This document shows, in pieces, positions 5,774 to 11,900 of a DNA stretch of 11,900 nt. The stretch's first letter is position 1. Each line of letters starts with the position of its first letter. The stretch lies in NCBI GenBank assembly GCA_036384655.1, contig DASVLX010000133.1, forward strand, positions 1-11,900, read 5' to 3'. A program made the translations under genes and the position numbers. This stretch comes from DASVLX01 sp036384655 (GTDB lineage Bacteria; Actinomycetota; Actinomycetes; Mycobacteriales; Pseudonocardiaceae). The notes under the pieces were generated by a model that had not been told where the DNA came from, did no database searches, and was given only the letters and a program-made list of their open reading frames with translations.

Positions 5774-6397
5774 ATGGACCACGACGAACTGGTCAACGTG
5801 GCCAAGCACAGCTACGCCTGGGTGCGTGGCATCGAGGCGTGGACGGTGGCGGTGATCGCTGACCGCAGCCTGGACGAGGTCGTCCGCATCTACGGCGGGG
5901 ACCCGAACGCGCCTGTCGGTGACTACTTCTTCAGCGAGGCCGTCGACCTGCAGGGTCCACACCACACTGATCTGCGCTTTCATCTGCAGGTGCTCGAACA
6001 CGCCGGGCATGTCGTGGCGCTGGAGAACAACGGCTGGAGCGGCAGCCATCCAGAAATCGCCCGACGGTGTTCGGCACAGGGGGGCCACTTCTTTAGCGTG
6101 TACTGGAACGTGAACGCGTTCGGGATGCTGACCGAGGCCGTGGATGGCCGGATCACGGCGTGCTTCGAGTTTCTCTACCCGGTGGAGCCTGACGTGGAGC
6201 AGGGCACACTGCGGCCGGACTGGGCGATCGGGCCGGAGATCGACGTCGAACTGGCCAGGCAGGTGGACATGGCACTACTGCAGCAGCGCACAGGGGTGCG
6301 GATCGACCCCTGCTGGCTCACCGAGAGGCTGCCCACCTACCGCATCCCCAACCCCGATGCCCTGCTGCCGGACGCGACCTGGGCCTGGGACGGCTGA
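5774..6397 (+). CDS. DUF6461-like protein, possible nuclease partner or immunity protein
   Basis: A 207-aa soluble protein with no signal or membrane segment. The ATG at 5774 has TAGGAG at 5761-5766, which includes the stop codon of the nuclease gene, so the two genes are translationally coupled; a start at 5708 would overlap the nuclease and lacks such a site. Sequence traits are Y14-A-W near the start, VVALENNGWSGS (80-91), the hallmark FSVYWNVNA (107-115) and DALLPDATW near the end. These match actinomycete proteins I know as DUF6461, a family without a known activity. The pairing with a secreted nuclease, the cytoplasmic location and high acidic content make an immunity or inhibitor role plausible, but nothing in the sequence proves it. 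Confidence 0.7.
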   Translation: MDHDELVNVAKHSYAWVRGIEAWTVAVIADRSLDEVVRIYGGDPNAPVGDYFFSEAVDLQGPHHTDLRFHLQVLEHAGHVVALENNGWSGSHPEIARRCSAQGGHFFSVYWNVNAFGMLTEAVDGRITACFEFLYPVEPDVEQGTLRPDWAIGPEIDVELARQVDMALLQQRTGVRIDPCWLTERLPTYRIPNPDALLPDATWAWDG

Positions 6398-6411
6398 GGA
6401 CACGCCCCGGC

Positions 6412-6645
6412 TCAGGTCATCTTCTCCAGGCGCAGGGCGAGGGTGGGGCAGGCGGCGACGGCGTTGCGGGCCTCGTCCAGCAGGCTGCGCGGCACCGGCC
6501 CGGACGGCAGCAGCGGGTAACCCCACTCGTCCAGGTCAATGCCCTCGGGCAGCAGTTCCGCGCACAAGCCGTGCGCGCGGCAGGCGATCGGATTGACCCG
6601 CAGCCGATACCGCTTTCCCCGCGGGCGAGGCGTCTGGTCGCTCAT
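6412..6645 (-). CDS. Single-cluster ferredoxin (Cx2Hx2C...CP type)
   Basis: A 77-aa electron carrier. Cluster motif: C22-R-A-H25-G-L-C28 and C66-P67, i.e. three cysteines with His where the second cysteine of a [4Fe-4S] ferredoxin would be. Actinomycete ferredoxins of this kind carry [3Fe-4S] or His-ligated [4Fe-4S] clusters and often serve cytochromes P450. The ATG at 6645 is chosen over 6651 because GGAGGG (6652-6657) is six bases away and the start overlaps the NuoF-like stop as ATGA. It is the last gene of the redox operon and probably exchanges electrons with the NuoF-like protein. No P450 is encoded in the window. Its C-terminus converges with the DUF6461-like gene with a 14-bp gap. Confidence 0.92.
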   Translation of the reverse strand: MSDQTPRPRGKRYRLRVNPIACRAHGLCAELLPEGIDLDEWGYPLLPSGPVPRSLLDEARNAVAACPTLALRLEKMT

Positions 6646-7964
6646 CGCCATCCCTCCACTCCCGGTGAGCCGGCGCCCGGCACCGTCAGGTGCGCCGGGC
6701 CGGCGGCGTAGGGACAGGGCCGGCCAGCCGCGTGCGCCGCGACATCGTGTGAGAACACCCGCAGCGCACTGGACGCCAACCGCACCGCGCCGTCCGGATG
6801 CGCGCACGCCCCCCGGCCGCTGATGATGTCGAGCCGGCGGCGCAGTTGGTGCAGCGCGGCCTGTGCCTGGTGCCGTCGCCCGGCGGCCAGATAGCCGAGG
6901 TCGTCGGCGATGGCGGGTAGTCCGAACATGCACGGCCCGCACTGCCGGGCCGACTCGCCGGCCAGGTACCGCACGATCCGCGCGGTCTCCACCAGCCCGC
7001 AGGCGCGCACCGGCAGCGCGCGGACCACCGCGACGCCGAGCGCCGCGCCGGCGGTCTTCAGCTCCTTGGGCGCCAGCGCCCAGTCGGCGGCCTCGGGCAG
7101 CTTGACCCAGGTTCCGGCATAGCCGCCGAGCAACACCGCCTGGATCGGCGTGGACACCCCGCCGGCCGCGCGCAGCGCCTCGCCCAGCGGCAGGCCCAGC
7201 GGCAGTTCGTGCACGCCCGGCCTGGCCACCGCGCCGGTCAGGGTGAACAGCGAGGTGCCCGGCGCGGTCGCCGAGCCCTGCCGGCGGAACCAGTCGGCGC
7301 CGTAGCGGGCGATCAACGCCAGATGTGCCAGGGTCTCCACGTTGTCGAGCGCGGTGGGCCGGCCACTCACGCCCCGCTCGAACACCCGGGGTGGTTTCGC
7401 GGTCGGCCGTCCCTCCCCGGTGTTGATGAAGTTGACCAGCGCCGACTCCTCGCTGGACACGTACCGGCCGGGCACCTCGACCACCCGGATCGGCAGCGGG
7501 TCGTCGATCCGCTCGGCGACCGCGGTGGCGACCGACGCGGCCACCGGGTCATCGCGGTGCACGCAGATGATCGCCTCTCCGGCGCCGACCGCGTGTCCGG
7601 CGATCTGCAACCCGTCCAGTGCCAGATGTGGGGCCACGGTCAGCAGCGCGTGATCCTTCTCGCTGATCGCCTCGCCCTCGCAGCCGTTGGCGACGACCGC
7701 GGTGCGCTGCCGCGCGCCGGCCACCGTGCGAAGCTTGCGACCGGTCGGGAACCACGCGCCGCCGCGCCCGACCAGCCCGGAGTCGTCCACGACCCGAAGC
7801 AGTTTCTCGCGCCCGACCTGGCCGTCGTAGCCGCCCAGCGGCAGCGGCCCGAACCGGTTGAGGTGCTGTCCGATCCCGGCGGGCCGGCCGGTTTCCATCC
7901 AGCTCGCCAGCAGCCGCTGGGTTCCGGTCGGCGCGGGCGCCGCCGCGGTGATTCTCGCCGTCAT
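6642..7964 (-). CDS. NuoF-like FMN/Fe-S oxidoreductase with SLBB domain
   Basis: A 440-aa relative of the NADH-binding 51-kDa subunit of complex I. FMN loop G-R-G-G-A-W-F-P-T-G (66-75), NGCEGE..S.KD (93-104), Y168-V-S-S-E-E-S-A-L and P-T-A-L-D-N-V-E-T-L-A (203-213) align with NuoF motifs. An SLBB domain spans about 235-290. The C-terminal Fe-S motif reads S338-A-R-Q-C342-G-P-C345 with a later C387, where NuoF has S-C-G-x-C-x-P-C plus one; the first ligand is missing. It starts in an ATGA overlap with the membrane protein and ends in an ATGA overlap with the ferredoxin. Likely role: moving electrons between NAD(P)H or ferredoxin and the membrane haem protein. NuoE and NuoG partners are absent. 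It is cytoplasmic or membrane-associated. Confidence 0.9.
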   Translation of the reverse strand: MTARITAAAPAPTGTQRLLASWMETGRPAGIGQHLNRFGPLPLGGYDGQVGREKLLRVVDDSGLVGRGGAWFPTGRKLRTVAGARQRTAVVANGCEGEAISEKDHALLTVAPHLALDGLQIAGHAVGAGEAIICVHRDDPVAASVATAVAERIDDPLPIRVVEVPGRYVSSEESALVNFINTGEGRPTAKPPRVFERGVSGRPTALDNVETLAHLALIARYGADWFRRQGSATAPGTSLFTLTGAVARPGVHELPLGLPLGEALRAAGGVSTPIQAVLLGGYAGTWVKLPEAADWALAPKELKTAGAALGVAVVRALPVRACGLVETARIVRYLAGESARQCGPCMFGLPAIADDLGYLAAGRRHQAQAALHQLRRRLDIISGRGACAHPDGAVRLASSALRVFSHDVAAHAAGRPCPYAAGPAHLTVPGAGSPGVEGWR

Positions 7965-8530
7965 CGCCCCGCACCCACCATCTCGCCTCGCCGGGCCTTC
8001 GTGTCCGCATGTGTCGTGGTCAGCCGCCAGCCGACGGCCGCCAGTACCGCCACGACGCAGCCGATGTTGAACAGGATCACCCAGCTCAGCCGCGCGTCGT
8101 AGAGGGCGCTGCCCAGGCCGTGCGCGATGGCGATCGGCCAGCACAGATAGGCGCACCAGTGCAGCCCGCGCCAGAGTTTCAGCGGGATGCGGCCGCGCAC
8201 CAGGCTGGTGATCACGATCGCGATCAGCAGGTCCGCGCCGATCGCGCCGAGCGACAGCCACAGCGGCCGGTAGGACGAGGTGAACGGCACGATGGCGGAG
8301 ATCCAGCCGATGCCCGCGTAGGGGTCGATGATCGCGGTGCTGACATGCACGGCGATGAACACCAGCGACACCAGCGACAGGTTGCGGTGCAGATCCGAGA
8401 TCGCGAACCTCGGCCACCGCGCGGTGGCCAGCCGGCCGGTGTTCAACGCGCCCAGCACCATCACCGAGGTGAACAGCAGCAACGAGACCAGGCCGGTCGC
8501 GCGGCTGGTGTACCAGAGCGCCTGGCCCAC
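7961..8530 (-). CDS. Ferric-reductase-like haem membrane protein
   Basis: A 189-aa membrane protein of the ferric reductase/YedZ (MsrQ)-like fold, with about five to six hydrophobic helices (roughly 10-30, 50-68, 90-112, 124-142, 148-168). Four histidines are placed as haem ligands: H48 and H62 (14 apart) and H124 and H137 (13 apart), each pair one helix-spacing apart, as expected for two stacked b haems. There is no FAD/NAD domain, so electrons must come from a separate subunit, most likely the NuoF-like protein and ferredoxin encoded next. The GTG start overlaps the ApbE stop by one base (TAGTG); the stop overlaps the next start (ATGA). Its likely role is to carry electrons across the cytoplasmic membrane. 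Confidence 0.88.
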   Translation of the reverse strand: MGQALWYTSRATGLVSLLLFTSVMVLGALNTGRLATARWPRFAISDLHRNLSLVSLVFIAVHVSTAIIDPYAGIGWISAIVPFTSSYRPLWLSLGAIGADLLIAIVITSLVRGRIPLKLWRGLHWCAYLCWPIAIAHGLGSALYDARLSWVILFNIGCVVAVLAAVGWRLTTTHADTKARRGEMVGAGR

Positions 8531-9465
8531 TACGCCACCCCCGCGAGTTCGTCGGCCGGCCAGGCCGACAGCGGCAACACCGTTCCGGACACGCCGACCA
8601 GTCGGGCCGGCAGTCCCCGTGCGGCCAGCCAGTCGGGGGCGTCCTCGCCCAGCACGATGGCCGCCGTGCTGGCCGTGTTGGCGTCCACGCAGTTGCCCGC
8701 GGCCACGGTGACCGTGCGCCACACGGCGTTCGGCACATCACCGGTGCGCGGGTCGACGATGTGATGCACCCGCCGGTCGCCGCGACGCCAGGTCCGGCAG
8801 GTGGTGCTGGACGTGGCCAGGCCACCGGAGTTGATCGCGATCGACACGTCCGGGTGCTCGGCCGCGATCCGGTGATCGTCGCCGATGCCCACCCGCCAGC
8901 CGCCGGGCGGTGTCTCGCCGGCGACGCTGATATCGCCGCCGAGACTGACCAGCACGCCACAGTCCAGCGTGCGGCTCAGGTCCCGGGCGGCACGGTCCGA
9001 AGCAAACGCTTTCGCGGTGGCGCCGAGGTCGAGCATGACCCCGCGCGGCAGCACGACCCGGCGTGCCGGATGGTCGAACAGCACCCGCCACCAGCCGGGC
9101 GCCGGCCGGGTGGGCCGGTCCGGGCCCGGCGGGGCAGCCACGACACTGTCGAAGTCACGGTCGTAGCCGAGATCGCGGACGGCGCGTCCGATGGTCGGAT
9201 CGACCAGTCCGTCGGTCAGCCGCCCGGCCCGCAGCGCCACGGCCAGCGCGTCGGCGAGCAGCGGGCTGACGGTCACCGCCGACCCGGCCCGGGTGTGCAG
9301 GAGGCTGATCTCGGAGTCCGAGCGGAACCGGCTGCACGCCAGGTCGAGTTCGGCGAGTTGGCCGCGCAGCAGGTCCTCCGCTTCGGCGAGCCGGTCGGCA
9401 CGGGTCACCACCAGCGTGGCGGTGGTGCCGATGGCCGCGAACGTGGTCCCGGCCAGGGTGATCAT
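8530..9465 (-). CDS. apbE: ApbE-family FAD:protein FMN transferase
   Basis: A 311-aa enzyme that attaches FMN from FAD to a Thr/Ser of a target protein with Mg. Motifs: F9-A-A-I-G-T near the start (canonical FxxMGT), D146-L-G-A-T-A-K-A-F-A-S-D157, G176-G-D, N212-S-G-G, H234-H-I-V-D-P-R-T-G242, and D261-A-N-T-A-S-T-A (metal-binding D and T). The first motif starts at residue 9, so there is no room for a signal peptide or lipobox: this copy should be cytoplasmic, unlike classical lipoprotein ApbE. The ATG overlaps the previous stop as ATGA; a run of six G lies three bases upstream. No target protein with an FMN-binding domain or S/T-G-A-T motif is found in the window. Confidence 0.92.
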   Translation of the reverse strand: MITLAGTTFAAIGTTATLVVTRADRLAEAEDLLRGQLAELDLACSRFRSDSEISLLHTRAGSAVTVSPLLADALAVALRAGRLTDGLVDPTIGRAVRDLGYDRDFDSVVAAPPGPDRPTRPAPGWWRVLFDHPARRVVLPRGVMLDLGATAKAFASDRAARDLSRTLDCGVLVSLGGDISVAGETPPGGWRVGIGDDHRIAAEHPDVSIAINSGGLATSSTTCRTWRRGDRRVHHIVDPRTGDVPNAVWRTVTVAAGNCVDANTASTAAIVLGEDAPDWLAARGLPARLVGVSGTVLPLSAWPADELAGVA

Positions 9466-9812
9466 GATCCCCCCGAGGAACCCAGGTTGCCGCCACCGTT
9501 CGAGTAACCGCCCGAGTAGCCCTGGGTCGGGTTGACGTAGGTCGGGGTGGTGCTCGGGGTGGTCAGGTCGTCGCCGCCGGAATCGTCCGAAGTCGACGGT
9601 GCCGTTGACGGTGTGGAGGTGGTGCCCTGCGACGAGCCGTCGTTACCGGTGCCCGTGCCGCCGGTTGTCGCGTTGGCCGTACCGTGTGCGAGGGTCACGC
9701 CCAGTACGGCGGCGATCGCCGTCGCTCCGGCCGCCGACCACGCGGTGACCGCTTTCACTCGACGCCGAGCGAACTCGCGCACAGCCACGCGACCGCGTTT
9801 CGAACTCTCCAT
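9462..9812 (-). CDS. Secreted or anchored Ser/Thr/Gly-rich protein heading the redox operon
   Basis: A 116-aa protein with a strongly basic N-terminus (ESSKRGR, REFARRRVK), a hydrophobic segment (23-43) and a T-A-N-A48 cleavage-like site. The remaining 68 residues are low-complexity Thr, Ser, Gly and Asp, ending in a Gly/Ser/Tyr tail (GYSGGYSNGGG). It is probably exported, either cleaved or kept as a membrane-anchored tail. I know similar proteins directly before ApbE and ferric-reductase genes in actinomycetes, without a known role. It overlaps apbE by four bases, so co-translation is sure, yet it lacks any flavinylation motif. The ATG at 9812 has no clear ribosome site; a GTG at 9788 or 9782 is an alternative start, giving a shorter basic region. 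Confidence 0.75.
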   Translation of the reverse strand: MESSKRGRVAVREFARRRVKAVTAWSAAGATAIAAVLGVTLAHGTANATTGGTGTGNDGSSQGTTSTPSTAPSTSDDSGGDDLTTPSTTPTYVNPTQGYSGGYSNGGGNLGSSGGS

Positions 9813-9878
9813 GGCAGCCAGTCTGCGCGGCGTTCCTTGGAAGGATCTGAGAACGCGTGAGCGATAAGGTGAACGGTG
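9813..9878. promoter_or_regulatory. Divergent promoter region of the redox operon and two-component genes
   Basis: Only 66 bp separate the two divergent transcription units, so one site can control both. Seen here: TCCTT-GG-AAGGA (9832-9843), a palindrome with 5-base arms, and GTGAGCG (9857-9863) with GTGAACG (9869-9875), a direct repeat with 12-base period of the kind bound by OmpR-type regulators. The second repeat overlaps the ribosome site (AAGGTGA, 9866-9872) of the response regulator. Confidence 0.45.
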
Positions 9879-10589
9879 ATGACGAGCATCCGGGAATCGG
9901 CCGAGCCAATGGAATTGGCGCGGGTTCTGGTGGTCGAGGACGATTCCGAGCTGGCGGACATGCTCGCCCGATTGCTCGCGGAAGAGGGTTACTCGGTGGA
10001 TACGGCCGCCGACGGCCAGCGCGGACTTCACCTGGGTTTGACAAAATCGTATGACGTGATCGTCCTGGACCGGGGCCTGCCGGCCCTGGAGGGGTTGGAT
10101 CTGCTCGGCCGGTTGCGTTCCCGTGGCGTGATCACCCCGGTACTGGTGTTGTCCGCGCTCGGCAATCCCGCCGACCGGGTCGCCGGACTGGACGCCGGAG
10201 CCGAGGATTACCTGGGAAAACCCTTTGATATCGACGAACTGCTGGCGCGGCTGCGCGCGTTGCGTCGCCGGCACCTGGACACCGCGACCTGGCTGCCCGT
10301 GCCGGGTGGCCGGTTGAACGTGGCCACCCGCGAGGTTGAGCCAGGCGAGGACGGTTCCGGTGTGGGCACGGAATCGGTGCGGCTGTCCGAACGGGAATGC
10401 GGCCTGCTGGCCCTGCTGGCCACCCGGCCAGGTCAGGTGTTCAACCGGGAGCAGTTGCGGGATCTGGTGTTCCAGGACGCGGAAAGCGATGTCGTTGTCG
10501 ACACCTATGTGCACTATCTTCGCCGCAAGCTGGGCCGGCGCGTGATCAGCACGGTGCGCGGCCGTGGCTACCAGTTGGGACGAACGTGA
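9879..10589 (+). CDS. OmpR/PhoB-type response regulator
   Basis: A 236-aa transcription regulator. Receiver domain about 15-128: acidic pocket E20-D21-D22, phospho-acceptor D64 in VIVLDRGLP, S92 in LVLSA and K114 in GKPFD. Winged-helix DNA-binding domain about 140-234, with L-S-E-R-E at 169-173, R..L...V (190-197), V-V-D-T-Y-V-H-Y-L-R-R-K-L-G and the typical end T-V-R-G-R-G-Y-Q-L. The ATG at 9879 was chosen for its spacing (6 bases) to AAGGTGA; the GTG three bases earlier is a close alternative, and an ATG at 9909 is possible but has a poor ribosome site. The stop overlaps the kinase start. It probably controls the divergent redox operon, its own operon, or both. Confidence 0.95.
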   Translation: MTSIRESAEPMELARVLVVEDDSELADMLARLLAEEGYSVDTAADGQRGLHLGLTKSYDVIVLDRGLPALEGLDLLGRLRSRGVITPVLVLSALGNPADRVAGLDAGAEDYLGKPFDIDELLARLRALRRRHLDTATWLPVPGGRLNVATREVEPGEDGSGVGTESVRLSERECGLLALLATRPGQVFNREQLRDLVFQDAESDVVVDTYVHYLRRKLGRRVISTVRGRGYQLGRT

Positions 10590-11830
10590 GCAATCGCTGG
10601 TGGGTGCCCTCCCCCCTGGACCGCGACTCCGCCGTCGTGCGGCGCACCACCCTGCGGATGAGCCTGCAGGTGGCGCTGACGGTGGCGGCGATCGTCGTGC
10701 TGCTGTCCGGGGTGGCCGTGCTGGTCGTGCTGAGGTCGCAGGACAACGACGCACAGGCACTGATCCGGGACACCGTCGAGCGGGCAGACGACGTGAACGA
10801 CCCGCCCACCGATGTCTGGATGACGATCCAGAACGCGGCCGGCCGGCAGACCACCCGGGGCATGCCGACCTGGCTGCCGGACGTGCCGGCGCTGCAACAG
10901 GTCGCGGCCAGCACCGACCCGGCGTTCGTCGACGTCGTCGACTACGACGTGCACGGTCATCACTACCTGGTGCGGACCCAACGTCGTGGCGCGGACATCG
11001 TGCAGGCCGCGCTGGATCTCGGCCCGAACACCGAGCAACGCGACCGGCTGATGGTCGCCCTGCTGCTGTCCGGTGGCCTGGGCCTGCTGCTGGCAGCCGT
11101 CGCCGGGGCCTGGTACGGGCGGCGCGCGGTGGCGCCGTTGTCATCGGCGTTGGCCCTGCAACGCCGGTTCATCGCCGATGCCAGCCACGAGCTGCGCACC
11201 CCGCTGACGCTGCTGAGCACCCGAGCGCAGTTGCTGCGCCGGCAACTGTCCACCGACGCCGGCACGTCGATGAAGGCGGACGCGGACGGCCTGGTGGCGG
11301 ATGCCAAGAACCTGTCGGAGATCCTGGAGGACCTGCTGCTGGCCGCCGATCCGCACTCGGACGTGCCGGATCAGCGGGTGGAGTTGGCCGAACTGGCCGA
11401 GCAGGTCGCGGCCTCCGGCGCGGCCGCGGCGGCGGACGCCGGGGTGACCATCCGCTGCGTGTATGACGAGCCCGTCGCGGTGATGGGCAGCCGAGCGGCG
11501 CTGCGCCGCGCGCTGACCTCGCTGGTCGACAACGGGATCCGGCACACCAGCTCCGAGGTGATCATCGAGCTACGCCGGCACGGCGGTTCGGCCGTGATCG
11601 AGGTGCGTGACGATGGCCGCGGGATCGACCCGGAACTGCTTCCGCGGCTGTTCGAGCGCTTTGCCTCCGGCGCGTCCCGAACCCCCGCGCGGGGCGGCCG
11701 GCGCCGCTACGGCCTCGGACTGGCGCTGGTCAGCGAGATCGCCCAGCGCCACGGCGGCACCGTCGAGGCCAGCAACGCCCCCGAGGGCGGCGCCATCCTC
11801 CGCCTCACGCTGCCCGCTGTGCCGGGGTGA
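10586..11830 (+). CDS. Membrane sensor histidine kinase
   Basis: A 414-aa kinase pairing with the response regulator; the GTG start overlaps its stop (GTGA). Two membrane helices (about 26-49 and 155-177) frame an extracytoplasmic sensor of roughly 105 residues. A short linker follows (no full HAMP visible), then the phospho-accepting H-box F195-I-A-D-A-S-H201-E-L-R-T-P-L, N-box L313-V-D-N316-G-I-R-H, G1 D342-D-G-R-G-I, F-box L355-F-E-R-F and G2 Y375-G-L-G-L-A-L. It is therefore a complete, probably active EnvZ/PhoR-type kinase. The sensor domain has no cysteine and no known ligand motif; W78, W96 and the H124/H126 region are its most distinctive parts. Position suggests it senses an envelope redox, flavin or metal state. 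Confidence 0.95.
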   Translation: MSNRWWVPSPLDRDSAVVRRTTLRMSLQVALTVAAIVVLLSGVAVLVVLRSQDNDAQALIRDTVERADDVNDPPTDVWMTIQNAAGRQTTRGMPTWLPDVPALQQVAASTDPAFVDVVDYDVHGHHYLVRTQRRGADIVQAALDLGPNTEQRDRLMVALLLSGGLGLLLAAVAGAWYGRRAVAPLSSALALQRRFIADASHELRTPLTLLSTRAQLLRRQLSTDAGTSMKADADGLVADAKNLSEILEDLLLAADPHSDVPDQRVELAELAEQVAASGAAAAADAGVTIRCVYDEPVAVMGSRAALRRALTSLVDNGIRHTSSEVIIELRRHGGSAVIEVRDDGRGIDPELLPRLFERFASGASRTPARGGRRRYGLGLALVSEIAQRHGGTVEASNAPEGGAILRLTLPAVPG

Positions 11831-11900
11831 CAACAGCTCCACGGTGAATGCTCTCGCGAGCAAGATGACCTCACGATGGGATCCATGCGCCGACGCTCCG
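11831..11900. other. Region after the kinase gene, no supported gene
   Basis: It contains a small hairpin TGCTC-TCGC-GAGCA (11849-11862), which may end the two-component transcript. An ATG at 11876 opens a frame with basic residues up to the edge, but the window stops before it can be judged. Confidence 0.3.

Noticed and set aside
6394..6415. Terminator between the convergent DUF6461-like and ferredoxin genes
   Set aside because: Only a 5-bp stem (CTGAG/CTCAG) with a 12-base loop; too weak to support a call.
8531..8960. Upstream extension of the NuoF-like reading frame to 8960
   Set aside because: The frame stays open by GC bias through the membrane-protein and ApbE genes, but the NuoF similarity begins near the ATG at 7964, which forms an ATGA junction.
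8009..9507. Two long plus-strand frames opposite the ferric-reductase and ApbE genes
   Set aside because: Both are antisense to genes with full motifs and overlapping start/stop junctions; their products are His/Arg/Gln-rich and low in complexity.
9813..11144. Extension of the Ser/Thr-rich protein frame to 11144 on the minus strand
   Set aside because: It runs antisense through the response regulator and kinase genes; only the part from 9812 has a signal-like N-terminus and fits the operon.
1..11900. tRNA, rRNA, insertion sequence or attachment site
   Set aside because: I saw no transposase or integrase motif, no terminal inverted repeats of IS type and no tRNA-like cloverleaf ending in CCA-type context.

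Overview
The window is high-GC DNA from an actinomycete. An MshB-type (mycothiol pathway) deacetylase, an XRE/DUF5753-DUF397 pair, a DUF3558-type lipoprotein and a CsoR with the mycobacterial metal-ligand spacing all point there. A Pseudonocardiales-like host (Amycolatopsis, Kutzneria or similar) is my inference; no rRNA or tRNA is present to fix it.

Left part (1-1137, minus strand): a small locus of somewhat lower GC. It reads right to left: a 65-aa hypothetical protein, possibly a tiny membrane ORF, a 178-aa helical protein that could be a type VII secretion-type substrate, and a lipoprotein cut by the window edge. Divergent from it, a DUF5753-type XRE regulator and its small DUF397 partner (1189-2227, plus) overlap by 17 bases.

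Middle (2238-4885, minus strand): an MshB-like deacetylase, an SsuD alkanesulfonate monooxygenase and a CsoR copper-responsive repressor. A perfect 11-bp inverted repeat separates the first two. A 235-bp spacer rich in short direct and inverted repeats separates ssuD from csoR. A palindrome TACCCC-N3-GGGGTA lies 43 bp upstream of csoR and is very probably its own operator. Next, on the plus strand (5143-6397), come a secreted NucA/NucB-type DNase with six cysteines and, 10 bp later, a DUF6461-like protein; I read them as a possible nuclease/partner (immunity?) pair.

Right part (6412-11830): a compact redox locus. Five minus-strand genes run from 9812 down to 6412, every junction overlapping by 1 or 4 bases: a secreted or anchored Ser/Thr/Gly-rich protein, an ApbE flavin transferase, a ferric-reductase-like four-histidine membrane protein, a NuoF-like flavoprotein with an SLBB domain and a degenerate Fe-S motif, and a single-cluster ferredoxin. 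Divergent across 66 bp is an OmpR-type response regulator/histidine kinase pair with overlapping reading frames. The simplest reading is an electron chain NAD(P)H or ferredoxin -> NuoF-like protein -> membrane haem protein -> an extracytoplasmic acceptor, with ApbE attaching FMN to a protein that is not encoded here, all under local two-component control. The last 70 bases hold no convincing gene.
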